Assembly: GCF_039532605.1 (NCBI RefSeq)
Contig: NZ_BAAARY010000009.1
Coordinates: 92,641-156,640, forward strand
DNA length: 64,000 nt
Reading direction: 5' to 3'
From: Pilimelia columellifera
Lineage (GTDB): Bacteria; Actinomycetota; Actinomycetes; Mycobacteriales; Micromonosporaceae
In this document: in pieces, positions 1-8,317 of the stretch
Position numbering within the stretch: the stretch's first letter is position 1
How the letters are laid out: the number at the start of each line of letters is the position of its first letter
Program-made: the position numbers and the translations under genes
Notes under the pieces: model-generated
The model's input: only the letters and a program-made list of their open reading frames with translations
Database searches by the model: none
What the model was told of the DNA's origin: nothing

Positions 1-136
1 CGGCGTCGGCGTTGGTGGATCCGGTGCTGTCGCGCAGGTCGAGCTGGCGCCACATCCCGTCAGGGGTCAGTAGGGCCCGGCGCAGGGAGGCGCCGTGCAG
101 CGGCGGGCGTTCCAGATCCGAGTAGGCGTCAGACAC
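1..136 (-). CDS. birA: Biotin--protein ligase, N-terminal part (runs off the left edge)
   Basis: Only the first 45 codons are in the window. From the GTG at 136 the translation starts MSDAYSDLE and reaches DSTGSTNADA, which contains the STN signature at the start of the BirA catalytic domain. There is no N-terminal helix-turn-helix, so this is the short, non-regulatory type usual in actinobacteria. The enzyme attaches biotin through biotinyl-AMP to the carrier lysine of acyl-CoA carboxylases, and its likely substrate (accA) lies in the same locus. A -10-like TAGGCT six bases before the GTG, with no Shine-Dalgarno sequence, supports this start. The rest of the catalytic domain cannot be checked here. 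Confidence 0.85.
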   Translation of the reverse strand, partial: MSDAYSDLERPPLHGASLRRALLTPDGMWRQLDLRDSTGSTNADA

Positions 137-142
137 CTGGCC

Positions 143-148
143 AGCCTA
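143..148 (-). promoter_or_regulatory. -10 element of a probable leaderless birA transcript
   Basis: On the minus strand TAGGCT (TAnnnT consensus) lies 6 bases before the birA GTG, and no ribosome binding site intervenes. This spacing would start the transcript at or next to the start codon. Confidence 0.5.
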
Positions 149-189
149 TCGAGGTGGGTCGGCGCGGCCCGTCGGCGCGGGGCCGGTCT

Positions 190-348
190 TCAGCCGCGGC
201 GGTGCCGGCGGATGCGGCTGCCGGCGTAGGTTTCCAGGCGGGGCCGGCGGTCGGCGGACCGGGCGTGGACGAGGTCCTTGCGGAAGGCGAGCAGCGCGGT
301 GAATCCACCGACCATCAACGCCGCCCCCAAAAGGGTCATACTTCCCAT
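190..348 (-). CDS. Small single-pass membrane protein, unknown function
   Basis: A 52-codon frame reads MGSMTLLGAALMVGG, continues with a hydrophobic stretch to about residue 22, and then has a basic tail with LETYAGSRIRRHRRG before the stop. The pattern is one N-terminal membrane helix with an Arg-rich cytoplasmic tail, which follows the positive-inside rule. It lies upstream of birA on the same strand, with 53 bases between them, and is divergent from accD. A GTG at 354 or an ATG at 339 are alternative starts; none has a clear ribosome binding site. I do not recognise the family. The coherent helix-plus-basic-tail composition is the only support for calling it a gene. Confidence 0.5.
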   Translation of the reverse strand: MGSMTLLGAALMVGGFTALLAFRKDLVHARSADRRPRLETYAGSRIRRHRRG

Positions 349-418
349 ATGCACATAATTCGCCCATGACTACGCGGCTGGGGTAGACACGCCGACGAGC
401 GACGCCGAGGTCCCTCGT

Positions 419-424
419 TACGAT
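419..424 (+). promoter_or_regulatory. -10 element of a probable leaderless accD transcript
   Basis: TACGAT fits TAnnnT and ends 6 bases before the accD GTG at 431. No Shine-Dalgarno sequence is visible, so the mRNA probably starts at the GTG. Confidence 0.55.
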
Positions 425-430
425 CCACCC

Positions 431-2017
431 GTGAGCGCGCAGACCCCGGGCATCGACATCCACACCACCGCCGGCAAGATCGCCGACCTGGAACACCGCA
501 TCGACGAGGCGGTGCACGCCGGCTCGGCCAGGGCGGTGGAGAAACAGCACGCCCGCGGAAAGAAGACCGCGCGCGAGCGGATCGACCTGCTACTGGACGA
601 GGGATCGTTCGTCGAGCTGGACGAATTCGCCAGGCACCGATCGACCAACTTCGGCCTGGACCGCACCCGCCCCTACGGCGACGGCGTCGTCACCGGCTAC
701 GGCGCCATCGACGGTCGGCAGGTGTGCGTCTTCGCCCAGGACTTCACCATCTTCGGCGGCTCCCTCGGCGAGGTCTTCGGCTCGAAGATCGTCAAGGTGA
801 TGGAGCTGGCGATGAAGACCGGCTGCCCGATCATCGGCATCAACGACTCCGGCGGCGCCCGCATCCAGGAGGGCGTGGTCTCCCTCGGCCTCTACGGCGA
901 CATCTTCTTCCGGAACGTGCGCGCCTCCGGCGTCATCCCGCAGATCTCGCTGATCATGGGCCCGTGTGCCGGCGGGGCGGTCTACTCCCCCGCCGTCACC
1001 GACTTCACCGTCATGGTCGACCAGACCTCGCACATGTTCATCACCGGCCCGGACGTCATCAAGACCGTCACCGGCGAGGACGTCGGCATGGAGGAGCTGG
1101 GCGGCGGCCGCGCCCACAACACCAAGAGCGGAAACGCCCACTACCTGGCCGCCGACGAAGAGGACGCCATCGAGTACGTCAAGGCCCTGCTGTCGTACCT
1201 GCCGGCGAACAACATGGACACCCCGCCGGCCTACGACAACCCCGCCGACCTGGCCGTCAGCGACGACGACCTGGCCCTGGACACCCTCATCCCCGACTCG
1301 GCCAACCAGCCCTACGACATGCACGCCGTCCTTGAGGGCGTGCTCGACGACGGCGGGTTCACCGAGGTCCAGGCCCTGTACGCGCAGAACATCATCTGCG
1401 GGTTCGGCCGGGTCGAGGGCCGGCCGGTGGGCATCGTGGCCAACCAGCCGATGCGCTTCGCCGGGTGTCTGGACATCGCCGCCAGCGAGAAGGCGGCCCG
1501 GTTCGTGCGCACCTGCGACGCGTTCAACATCCCGGTGCTGACCTTCGTGGACGTCCCCGGCTTCCTGCCCGGCGCCGGCCAGGAGTGGGACGGCATCATC
1601 CGTCGCGGCGCCAAGCTCATCTACGCGTACGCCGAGGCCACCGTCCCCAAGGTCACCGTCATCACCCGCAAGGCGTACGGCGGCGCCTACGACGTGATGG
1701 GCTCCAAGCACCTCGGCGCCGACCTCAACTTCGCCTGGCCGACCGCGCAGATCGCCGTGATGGGCGCCCAGGGCGCGGTGAACATCCTCTACCGGGCCGA
1801 GCTGGCCGCCGCCGACGACCCGGACAAGCTCCGCGCGGAGAAGATCGCCGAGTACGAGGACACCCTGGCCAACCCGTACGTCGCCGCCGAACGCGGCTAC
1901 GTCGACGCGGTGATCGCGCCCTCGCAGACCCGCGTCCAGATCGTGCGGGCGCTGCGCACCCTGGCCAACAAGCGGGAGACGCTGCCGCCGAAGAAGCACG
2001 GCAACATCCCGCTCTAG
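431..2017 (+). CDS. accD: Acyl-CoA carboxylase beta (carboxyltransferase) subunit, propionyl-CoA carboxylase type
   Basis: The 528-residue protein is the normal length for PccB/AccD5-type carboxyltransferases, which move the carboxyl group from carboxybiotin on the alpha chain to acyl-CoA. Both oxyanion-hole regions are intact: SGGARIQEG at 140-148 and YGGAYDVMG around 416-424, and GPCAGGAVYSP is also present. The Asp in AYD (Asp421) matches the residue that in Streptomyces coelicolor PccB (Asp422) favours short acyl-CoAs, so propionyl-CoA or acetyl-CoA is the likely substrate rather than a long-chain one. It lies between birA and accE/accA, as in other actinobacteria, but a TerB-like gene and a kinase separate it from accE. 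The GTG start is supported by a leaderless-type promoter. Confidence 0.93.
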   Translation: MSAQTPGIDIHTTAGKIADLEHRIDEAVHAGSARAVEKQHARGKKTARERIDLLLDEGSFVELDEFARHRSTNFGLDRTRPYGDGVVTGYGAIDGRQVCVFAQDFTIFGGSLGEVFGSKIVKVMELAMKTGCPIIGINDSGGARIQEGVVSLGLYGDIFFRNVRASGVIPQISLIMGPCAGGAVYSPAVTDFTVMVDQTSHMFITGPDVIKTVTGEDVGMEELGGGRAHNTKSGNAHYLAADEEDAIEYVKALLSYLPANNMDTPPAYDNPADLAVSDDDLALDTLIPDSANQPYDMHAVLEGVLDDGGFTEVQALYAQNIICGFGRVEGRPVGIVANQPMRFAGCLDIAASEKAARFVRTCDAFNIPVLTFVDVPGFLPGAGQEWDGIIRRGAKLIYAYAEATVPKVTVITRKAYGGAYDVMGSKHLGADLNFAWPTAQIAVMGAQGAVNILYRAELAAADDPDKLRAEKIAEYEDTLANPYVAAERGYVDAVIAPSQTRVQIVRALRTLANKRETLPPKKHGNIPL

Positions 2018-2045
2018 TCGCTCCGCCGCCGAAGGGACGCCCCCC

Positions 2046-3413
2046 GTGACCACGTCCACGACCCACGCCCCGCCCGGGCGCGCCCGGGCCACGGACGCCG
2101 TCTGGCTGCCGACCGGCGCGGCCCCGGTCGCCGTCGGGGGCTATGTCCTGTCCGGGGGTCTGTTCTACTACGGGACAGCCGGGCCCGCCGCGTACGGACC
2201 GGGCTCCGAGCCGGCCGTAATCGACCCCACCCTGCCCATCCGCCGGGTCTGGCTGGACCAGGAAACCCCAGCCGACCGGGCCCGCCCCCGCTACGGCGAC
2301 CTCACCCCCGGCGCCCGTGCCGCCTACCTGGAGTGGCTGGCGGCCGGGCGGACCGGCCCGGCCCCGGTCGCGCACCTGTGGCTGTTCCTGGCCGGGCTGG
2401 AACGTCGGGTGCTGCACGACCTGGGCGGCGGGCCCGAAGGTCTGGCCGACTACGTCGCCATCGCCGCCGAGGTCGCCCGCCTCCGACGGCAACACCGGCG
2501 CGCCGACGCGTTCGACGCCCAGGCGGCCGAGTTCACGGCGCTGCTCGCCGGCGTCATCGCGCTGGGAGACCCGGATCTGACGCCGCCCGACCCGCAGCCC
2601 GGTCACGCGTCCCCGCGGCTCGTCGCGGGCATCGGCCGTTATCTGGCCGCGGGACAGGCCGTCCCCTCCCGGTGGGCGTACGCGTGGCACGCCGCGTGCG
2701 CGCCGACCGTCCTGGACGAGGCTGACTTCGCCGACCGGTTCGCACGGAGTCAGCCCGACGGTCTGAGGCTGCCCACCCCGCCGCAGCCGCTGGTGTTCAC
2801 CTACCGTCCGGTCAGCGCCGGCTTCGGCGAACGCACCGTCACACTGCGGACCCCGGTCCCGGACGTCCGTTCGCTGGACGCCGCGCTCGCGACGCCGTTC
2901 GGCGGCGACCTGTCGCCACGCGCGGCCGCGGCCGGTGCGCTGCTGCCGCTGATCGTGCTGGCAGGCGCCGACGACGAGCTGTTGGAGGTCGTCTGCCGGC
3001 ACCTGTACGACGTGCACCACCTGACCGGGGCCGAACGCGTGACGGTGGACGCCTCGGTGCGGCGCCTGGGCGCCCAGGCCCCGGATCTCGGTGTGGTCCG
3101 GGACCGGTTCAGCGCCCTGCCGGTCGCGGATCAGGACGAGGTGGCCCGGCTGCTCATCGCCACCGCCAGCGTGGACGCCATCGTCGAGCCTGACCACGCG
3201 CAGCTGCTCGCGGCGGCCTTTGACGTGCTCGGGCCGGGCGAGCCCGACCTGTGGCGACGGCTACGGGCGTTGGAGGTGGTCGCGGTCGTCACCGAGGACG
3301 ACCGGGTCGACACCACCGCGACGGTCCTGGACGAGGCGATGGTGGCCGAGGCGCTGGGGAGGGCCCCGACCACGGCGGCGACGGTGTCGGAGCTGCTCGC
3401 GCCCGAGGGATGA
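2046..3413 (+). CDS. TerB_N/TerB-like domain protein
   Basis: The protein has 455 residues. The central segment with PVAHLWLFLAGLERR, followed by an Arg-rich helix, matches the TerB_N pattern of a Leu-rich helix ending in GLERR. The C-terminal part, with LIVLAGADDELLEVV and VDAIVEPDHAQLL, resembles the helical TerB/DjlA-like fold with its acidic metal-binding loops. Members of this superfamily are associated with tellurite resistance and stress or phage-response operons, but no Ter operon is present here. It starts 28 bases after accD and is probably co-transcribed with it. It ends 4 bases from the stop of the convergent kinase gene. Its presence between accD and accE is unusual. The biochemical role is unknown. 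Confidence 0.7.
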   Translation: MTTSTTHAPPGRARATDAVWLPTGAAPVAVGGYVLSGGLFYYGTAGPAAYGPGSEPAVIDPTLPIRRVWLDQETPADRARPRYGDLTPGARAAYLEWLAAGRTGPAPVAHLWLFLAGLERRVLHDLGGGPEGLADYVAIAAEVARLRRQHRRADAFDAQAAEFTALLAGVIALGDPDLTPPDPQPGHASPRLVAGIGRYLAAGQAVPSRWAYAWHAACAPTVLDEADFADRFARSQPDGLRLPTPPQPLVFTYRPVSAGFGERTVTLRTPVPDVRSLDAALATPFGGDLSPRAAAAGALLPLIVLAGADDELLEVVCRHLYDVHHLTGAERVTVDASVRRLGAQAPDLGVVRDRFSALPVADQDEVARLLIATASVDAIVEPDHAQLLAAAFDVLGPGEPDLWRRLRALEVVAVVTEDDRVDTTATVLDEAMVAEALGRAPTTAATVSELLAPEG

Positions 3414-3417
3414 CGGG

Positions 3418-5406
3418 CTATCGGACCTGGAACGAGTTCACGACGGCGTTGAAGTACGGCACATTCGCCTTCCAGGTCCGCTCAGGGGTCAGCCAGAAGA
3501 TCGAATGCCAGCTCCGTGGGCCGGTGACGATGCCCCGGTGGACGACGTGCAGCCGGGCGGCCTTGGTGTAGTTGAACTCCCAGTCCGCCGCCGGGCCGAC
3601 GCGGTAGTCAACGGGTCGGATGGCGATCCGGTTGTACTGGCCGTAGCGGCCCCGGCGTTGCCGTTCCTGTTCCCGCAGCTCGGCGACCGGGTCTGACACG
3701 GCGCTGCGCATGTTCCCGATGCCGAGCAGCCGGTACTGGCCGGAGTTCTCCCGGAAGAAGAGCATCTGCCCGTCCCGCTGGACCCGCCAGCCAGCCGGCA
3801 CGCCCACGGTGTACCCGTCGCCCTGGTACAGGCGCCAGCCGTTGGGAAGCTTCGCGGCGGTCGGGCCCGACGAGGGGGTGACGACCGGGGTCGGGGCAGC
3901 CGAGGGCGGGGCAGTCGGTGGAACGCCGCCCGGGGCGCCGGTGTCAGCCGGAGTGCCGCTCGGCGCCGTGGATGGCAGCCCACCGTTGGCGGCGGCCACC
4001 GGTCCAGCCGGTCGGTCTCCCGGCATGGCCATCGCCACGGTGGCCGCGACAGCGACCGCCGTGGCCGCGCCGCCGGCGAGCCACGCCGGCCGCTGCCGCA
4101 GGATGTCGAACGAGCCCCGCAACGAAGCGACGACCCGAGCGCGTCGACCCACCCGCGCGGGCGTGACGGCGGTCCCGGCCGCCAGGGCCGCCGGCGCGGC
4201 GACCGCCCGGTCCGGAACCGTGCGCCGCGGTGACGTCGAGGAAGCCGGGGGCGGCGTGCGACCGCCCTTGCCGGTCCGACTGCCGTCGGACCCCTGCTTC
4301 GGCGCCTGAGGCGCCGTGGCGGGTCCGGCGTTCGGACGACCGCCGGCGTCGAGGACCGTGGTCGCGTCGACGCTCTCGACAGCGCCCCCGGGTAGCGCCG
4401 CGGTGGCGCCGGCCGCCGACACCTGGTCCGCGACGGGCGACTCGGCGCGGCCCGGGATGACCGGCGCCCCGCCGGCACGCGGGGTCGGCGCCGAGGTGAC
4501 GCCGTTGGCGAGCTGTCCGGTGGTCCGGTTGCGCTCGGGCTGGCCGCGGCGGGCGCCCGGCAGCAGGCTCAGGCTGGGACGGGCCCGCCGGCCGATCGCG
4601 CGCCGCAGGAGCCGCTCGGCCTCCTCGGCGTCGATCCGTTGCGCCGGGTCCTTGCGGAGCAGGCCGTTGAGCAGCGGCTTGAGCGGGCCGGCCCGGCGGG
4701 CCGGCGCGGGGGGCTCGGTGGCCAGCGCCGCGAGCGTGGCGATCGCCGACGGACGGGCGTACGGCGGCTGCCCCTCGACGGCGGCGTAGAGCGTGGCGCC
4801 CAGCGACCACAGGTCGGCGGCGGGGCCGGCGGTGCCGTCGTGGGCGCGCTCCGGCGCGATGTACGCCGGCGAGCCGAGGACCAGGCCGGTGCGGGTGACG
4901 ACCGGATCGCCCGGGACGGTCGCGAGGCCGAAGTCGGTGAGGACGACGCGGCCGTCGTGGCCGAGCAGCACGTTGCCGGGTTTGACGTCCCGGTGCACGA
5001 CGCCGGCACGGTGGGCGGCCCGGAGCGCGGCGAGCATTCCCGCGCCGATCTCGGCGGCCTGGTCGGTAGACATCGGACCGTCCTGGGCGATGACCTCCTG
5101 GAGGGACCGGGACGCGACATGCTCCATCACGATCCACGGATCGCCGTCGGTGCGGAGAATGTCGAAGATCCGAACCACGTTGGGGTGGTTGAATCTGGCG
5201 ATGGCGCGGGCCTCGCGCAGCGTCCGTTCGCGCATCTCCTGACGCTCGTCCGGGGTCAGGCCACCAGGCGGAATGAGCTCCTTGATCGCGACGTCGCGGT
5301 GCAGGAGCTCATCGCGGGCCATCCAGACTCTGCCCATGCCGCCTTGACCGAGCGGCTCGACGAGGCGGTACCGATCGGCGATCAACTGGGACTGCGCAGG
5401 GGACAT
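3418..5406 (-). CDS. Transmembrane Ser/Thr protein kinase with extracytoplasmic PsbP-like domain
   Basis: The protein has 662 residues. The kinase domain (about 13-275) has the glycine loop GQGGMG (20-25), Lys42, HRDVKPGN with catalytic Asp140, DFG at 158-160 and an APE motif near 185. A Pro/Ala-rich juxtamembrane stretch (about 280-435) leads to one membrane helix (441-461). The outside part (462-662) has a Ser/Thr/Pro linker and then a domain with VGVPAGWRV and a Val-Asn-Ser-Phe end, resembling PsbP/LpqN-type folds. There are no PASTA repeats. The ATG at 5406 is chosen over upstream codons because the kinase homology begins 11 residues later and TACGGT sits 7 bases before it. It diverges from accE over 84 bases. 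Target and ligand are unknown. Confidence 0.88.
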   Translation of the reverse strand: MSPAQSQLIADRYRLVEPLGQGGMGRVWMARDELLHRDVAIKELIPPGGLTPDERQEMRERTLREARAIARFNHPNVVRIFDILRTDGDPWIVMEHVASRSLQEVIAQDGPMSTDQAAEIGAGMLAALRAAHRAGVVHRDVKPGNVLLGHDGRVVLTDFGLATVPGDPVVTRTGLVLGSPAYIAPERAHDGTAGPAADLWSLGATLYAAVEGQPPYARPSAIATLAALATEPPAPARRAGPLKPLLNGLLRKDPAQRIDAEEAERLLRRAIGRRARPSLSLLPGARRGQPERNRTTGQLANGVTSAPTPRAGGAPVIPGRAESPVADQVSAAGATAALPGGAVESVDATTVLDAGGRPNAGPATAPQAPKQGSDGSRTGKGGRTPPPASSTSPRRTVPDRAVAAPAALAAGTAVTPARVGRRARVVASLRGSFDILRQRPAWLAGGAATAVAVAATVAMAMPGDRPAGPVAAANGGLPSTAPSGTPADTGAPGGVPPTAPPSAAPTPVVTPSSGPTAAKLPNGWRLYQGDGYTVGVPAGWRVQRDGQMLFFRENSGQYRLLGIGNMRSAVSDPVAELREQERQRRGRYGQYNRIAIRPVDYRVGPAADWEFNYTKAARLHVVHRGIVTGPRSWHSIFWLTPERTWKANVPYFNAVVNSFQVR

Positions 5407-5413
5407 CACGATG

Positions 5414-5419
5414 ACCGTA
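5414..5419 (-). promoter_or_regulatory. -10 element of a probable leaderless kinase transcript
   Basis: On the minus strand TACGGT ends 7 bases before the ATG at 5406, and no ribosome binding site is visible. It supports the downstream ATG as the true start. Confidence 0.5.
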
Positions 5420-5477
5420 CCCGCCCGCGGCGTTTCCGGCTTCCCCGGGCGTCCATGATCCACCTTGTCGTGGGCCG

Positions 5478-5483
5478 TATTCT
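5478..5483 (+). promoter_or_regulatory. -10 element of a probable leaderless accE transcript
   Basis: TATTCT ends 7 bases before the accE ATG at 5491. It lies back-to-back with the kinase -10 at 5414-5419, so the 84-base gap would hold two divergent leaderless promoters. Confidence 0.5.
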
Positions 5484-5490
5484 TGTCGAC

Positions 5491-5742
5491 ATGGCAATGC
5501 CCGTCCCTCATGCGCCAGCGACAGCGGCCGCACAGCCCTCGATCATCGTCGGCGGCAATCCGACCACGGTCGAGCTTGCTGCTGTGGTCACCATCATGAC
5601 CAGGCGATGCCAGCCTACGCTAGAACAAACCATAAAGGACGAATCGGGCTGGCGCACCCTCGCCCGGCCAGGCGCCCGGTCAGCCGGGTTGCCGGCCCGA
5701 CACGGCGCTCACGCCTGGCGGCGGTCTTCCTACCCACAGTGA
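5491..5742 (+). CDS. accE: Acyl-CoA carboxylase epsilon subunit
   Basis: This 83-residue protein has the two conserved segments of the ACC-epsilon family: an N-terminal VGGNPTTVELAAVV (residues 20-33), matching the R/GGNPT-x-EELAALV pattern, and a Trp-containing C-terminus with DESGWRTL and HAWRRSSYPQ. The linker between them is Ala/Pro-rich. Epsilon subunits bridge and stimulate the alpha and beta chains in actinobacterial acyl-CoA carboxylases. Position also fits, since accE normally lies between accD and maf. A longer frame begins far upstream, antisense to the kinase, but the homology and the -10 element at 5478 favour the ATG at 5491. An in-frame ATG at 5456 is a less likely alternative. 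Confidence 0.8.
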   Translation: MAMPVPHAPATAAAQPSIIVGGNPTTVELAAVVTIMTRRCQPTLEQTIKDESGWRTLARPGARSAGLPARHGAHAWRRSSYPQ

Positions 5743-5876
5743 ACGCCACCGCTGACAGAGCCGGTCTGTCGGCAACGGCCGCCCCGAAGAAACACCCGTC
5801 CGGGGGTGACTCGGCAGTGGGCGCGGCCCCGCCCGCGGCCGATCCCCGGGGCAGCCCGGCGCGCGCTGCCACCAGG

Positions 5877-5882
5877 TAACTT
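5877..5882 (+). promoter_or_regulatory. -10 element of a probable leaderless maf transcript
   Basis: TAACTT ends 6 bases before the maf GTG at 5889, with no Shine-Dalgarno sequence. The 146-base gap after accE holds nothing else that I can identify. Confidence 0.5.
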
Positions 5883-5888
5883 ACCGGC

Positions 5889-6527
5889 GTGACCAACTCC
5901 TCCCCCGTTCTCGTTCTCGCCTCCGCCAGCCCGGCCCGGCATCGTCTGCTCGCCGAGGCGGGAATCGACGTCGAGGTCATCGTCAGCGGAGTCGACGAAT
6001 CGACCGTCCCCGACACCGACCCGGTCAGCGTCTCCGGCGAGCTGGCCCGGCTGAAAGCCGCCGCCGTCACCGACCGGCTACGCGCCGAGGGCCGCGCCGA
6101 CGGCCCCGGGCGCACCCTGGTGCTCGGTTGCGACTCGGTCCTCGACTTCGACGGCGCGATCCTCGGCAAGCCACGCGACGCCGCCGAGGCGACCGAGCGG
6201 TGGCGTCGGATGCGCGGCCGGTCCGGCGTCCTGCACACCGGGCACAGCCTCGTCGACCTCGCCAGCGGCCGGGTCGTCACCGAGGTCGCCGGCACCACCG
6301 TCTTCTTCGCCGACGTCACCGACGCCGAGATCGACGCCTACGTGGCCACCGGAGAGCCCCTGCACGTGGCGGGATCGTTCACCATCGACGGCCTGGCCAG
6401 CCCCTTCATCGAACGGATTGACGGGGACCACGGCACCGTCGTCGGACTGTCGATGCCGTTGCTGCGGAAGATGCTGGCTGAGCTGGGGACGCCGGTGACC
6501 GCGCTGTGGCGTCAGGCAGGCCGATAG
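5889..6527 (+). CDS. maf: Maf-family nucleotide pyrophosphatase
   Basis: The 212-residue protein begins VLASASPARHRLLAEAG, matching the Maf signature ASxSPRRxxLL. It continues with ESTVPDTDP, LVLGCDSVL (the catalytic DT/DS loop) and the GxP-x-DAAEA helix. Maf proteins hydrolyse non-canonical or modified nucleoside triphosphates to monophosphates and pyrophosphate, and have been linked to inhibition of septum formation. The C-terminal IDGDHGTVVGLSMP is characteristic. The gene sits between accE and accA, as in Mycobacterium, and ends 37 bases before accA. The GTG start is supported by homology beginning within ten residues and by the -10 at 5877. Confidence 0.92.
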   Translation: MTNSSPVLVLASASPARHRLLAEAGIDVEVIVSGVDESTVPDTDPVSVSGELARLKAAAVTDRLRAEGRADGPGRTLVLGCDSVLDFDGAILGKPRDAAEATERWRRMRGRSGVLHTGHSLVDLASGRVVTEVAGTTVFFADVTDAEIDAYVATGEPLHVAGSFTIDGLASPFIERIDGDHGTVVGLSMPLLRKMLAELGTPVTALWRQAGR

Positions 6528-6564
6528 ACTCGCCCGGCTGATCCATCTGGGGAGGGAGCCTGAC

Positions 6565-8313
6565 GTGCGCAAGGTCCTGATCGCCAACCGCGGCGAGATC
6601 GCCGTCCGGGTCGTACGCGCCTGTCGCGACGCCCGCCTGGCCAGCGTCGCCGTGTACGCCGACAGCGACCGCGACGCCCTACACGTCACGCTCGCCGACG
6701 AGGCGTACGCGCTCGGCGGCGACACCGCCGCCGCCACCTACCTGGTGATCGACAAGCTGCTGGACGTGGCGAAGCGAGCCGGCGCCGACGGCGTCCACCC
6801 CGGATACGGGTTCCTCTCCGAGAACGCCGACTTCGCGCAGGCCGTCATCGACGCCGGGCTGGTGTGGATCGGCCCCACCCCGCAGGCGATCCGGGACCTG
6901 GGTGACAAGGTCACCGCCCGGCACATCGCCCAGCGCGCCGGCGCCCCGCTGGTGCCCGGCACCCCGGACCCGGTGGCCGGACCCGACGAGGTGGTGGCGT
7001 TCGCCCACGAGCACGGGCTGCCAGTGGCGATCAAGGCGGCGTTCGGCGGCGGCGGCCGGGGCCTCAAGGTAGCCCGCACGATGGAGGAGATCCCCGAGCT
7101 GTTCGCCTCGGCGACCCGCGAGGCGGTCGCCGCGTTCGGCCGCGGCGAGTGCTTCGTCGAGCGGTACCTGGACCAGCCCCGGCATGTCGAGGCGCAGGTC
7201 CTGGCCGACCAGCACGGCAACGTCATCGTCGCCGGCACCCGCGACTGCTCGTTGCAGCGTCGGCACCAGAAGCTCGTCGAGGAAGCTCCGGCGCCGTTCC
7301 TTACCGACCAGCAGCGGGCGGCCATCCACGAGTCGGCGAAGGCGATCTGCCGGGAGGCCGGCTACCACGGGGCCGGCACCGTCGAGTACCTCGTCGGCAA
7401 GGACGGGACGATCTCGTTCCTGGAGGTCAACACCCGGCTCCAGGTGGAGCACCCGGTCACCGAGGAGACTTCCGGCATCGACCTGGTGCGGGAGCAGTTC
7501 CGGATCGCGGCTGGCGAGCCGCTGCGGCACACCGAGGACCCGACCCCGCGCGGGCACTCGATCGAGTTCCGGATCAACGGCGAGGACCCCGGACGCGGCT
7601 TCCTGCCCGCGCCGGGAACGGTGACCGCGCTACGCCTGCCCGAAGGTCCGGGCGTGCGGGTCGACACCGGCATCGGCGCCGGCGCGGTGATCGGCGGCAA
7701 CTTCGACTCGCTGCTGGCCAAGGTCATCATCACCGGCGAGACGCGCGCCGAGGCGCTGGAGCGGGCGCGCCGGGCGCTGGACGAAATGGTGATCGAGGGG
7801 ATGGCCACGGCGCTGCCGTTCCACCGGCTCATCGTGCGCGATGAGGCGTTCACCGCCGGGCCGTTCCGGGTGCACACCCGCTGGATCGAGACCGAATGGG
7901 ACAACACCGTCCCGCCGTTCGTCGGCGCCGCCGACGTCGCCGTGGCGGACGGGCCACGCGAGAGCGTCGTTGTCGAGGTCGACGGCAAGCGGCTCGCGGT
8001 GAGCCTGCCGGCCGGCTTCGGCGCGGCCAGCGGGCCTGCGGCCCGGCCGTCGGCGCCCAAACGCCGGGCGGCCGGGAGGAAGGCCGCCAGCGGCGCCGGG
8101 GGCGACGACCTGACCTCGCCGATGCAGGGCACCATTGTCAAGATCGCTGTCGCGGACGGCGACGAGGTCGCCGTCGGCGACCTCGTCGTGGTGCTGGAGG
8201 CGATGAAGATGGAGCAGCCCATCAACGCCCACAAGGCAGGCACGGTCAGCGGACTGTCCGCGGCGGTCGGGGACACCGTCACCGCCGGCGCCGTCATCGC
8301 CAGCATCCGCTGA
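6565..8313 (+). CDS. accA: Acyl-CoA carboxylase alpha subunit (biotin carboxylase plus biotin carrier)
   Basis: The 582-residue fusion carries the two ATP-dependent parts. The biotin carboxylase (about 1-450) starts KVLIANRGEIAVRV, has the ATP-grasp glycine loop FGGGGRGLK (160-168) and the catalytic segment EVNTRLQVEH (287-296). An Ala/Pro/Lys-rich linker (about 480-510) leads to the biotin carrier domain, whose EAMKM places biotin on Lys548. It carboxylates biotin using ATP and bicarbonate, and the carboxyl is then passed to AccD. A strong ribosome binding site (GGGGAGGGA) precedes the GTG start, unlike the leaderless genes beside it. Together with accD, accE and birA it forms one functional set. 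Confidence 0.95.
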   Translation: MRKVLIANRGEIAVRVVRACRDARLASVAVYADSDRDALHVTLADEAYALGGDTAAATYLVIDKLLDVAKRAGADGVHPGYGFLSENADFAQAVIDAGLVWIGPTPQAIRDLGDKVTARHIAQRAGAPLVPGTPDPVAGPDEVVAFAHEHGLPVAIKAAFGGGGRGLKVARTMEEIPELFASATREAVAAFGRGECFVERYLDQPRHVEAQVLADQHGNVIVAGTRDCSLQRRHQKLVEEAPAPFLTDQQRAAIHESAKAICREAGYHGAGTVEYLVGKDGTISFLEVNTRLQVEHPVTEETSGIDLVREQFRIAAGEPLRHTEDPTPRGHSIEFRINGEDPGRGFLPAPGTVTALRLPEGPGVRVDTGIGAGAVIGGNFDSLLAKVIITGETRAEALERARRALDEMVIEGMATALPFHRLIVRDEAFTAGPFRVHTRWIETEWDNTVPPFVGAADVAVADGPRESVVVEVDGKRLAVSLPAGFGAASGPAARPSAPKRRAAGRKAASGAGGDDLTSPMQGTIVKIAVADGDEVAVGDLVVVLEAMKMEQPINAHKAGTVSGLSAAVGDTVTAGAVIASIR

Positions 8314-8317
8314 CTCC

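Noticed and set aside
146..550. 134-residue minus-strand frame across the birA-accD gap
   Set aside because: Runs through the accD start and is Arg/Pro-rich; the small 52-codon frame in another phase is more coherent.
590..2092. 500-codon open frame antisense to accD
   Set aside because: Composition is Val/Gly/Asp-Arg skewed as expected for the complement of a high-GC gene; accD has full family motifs on the plus strand.
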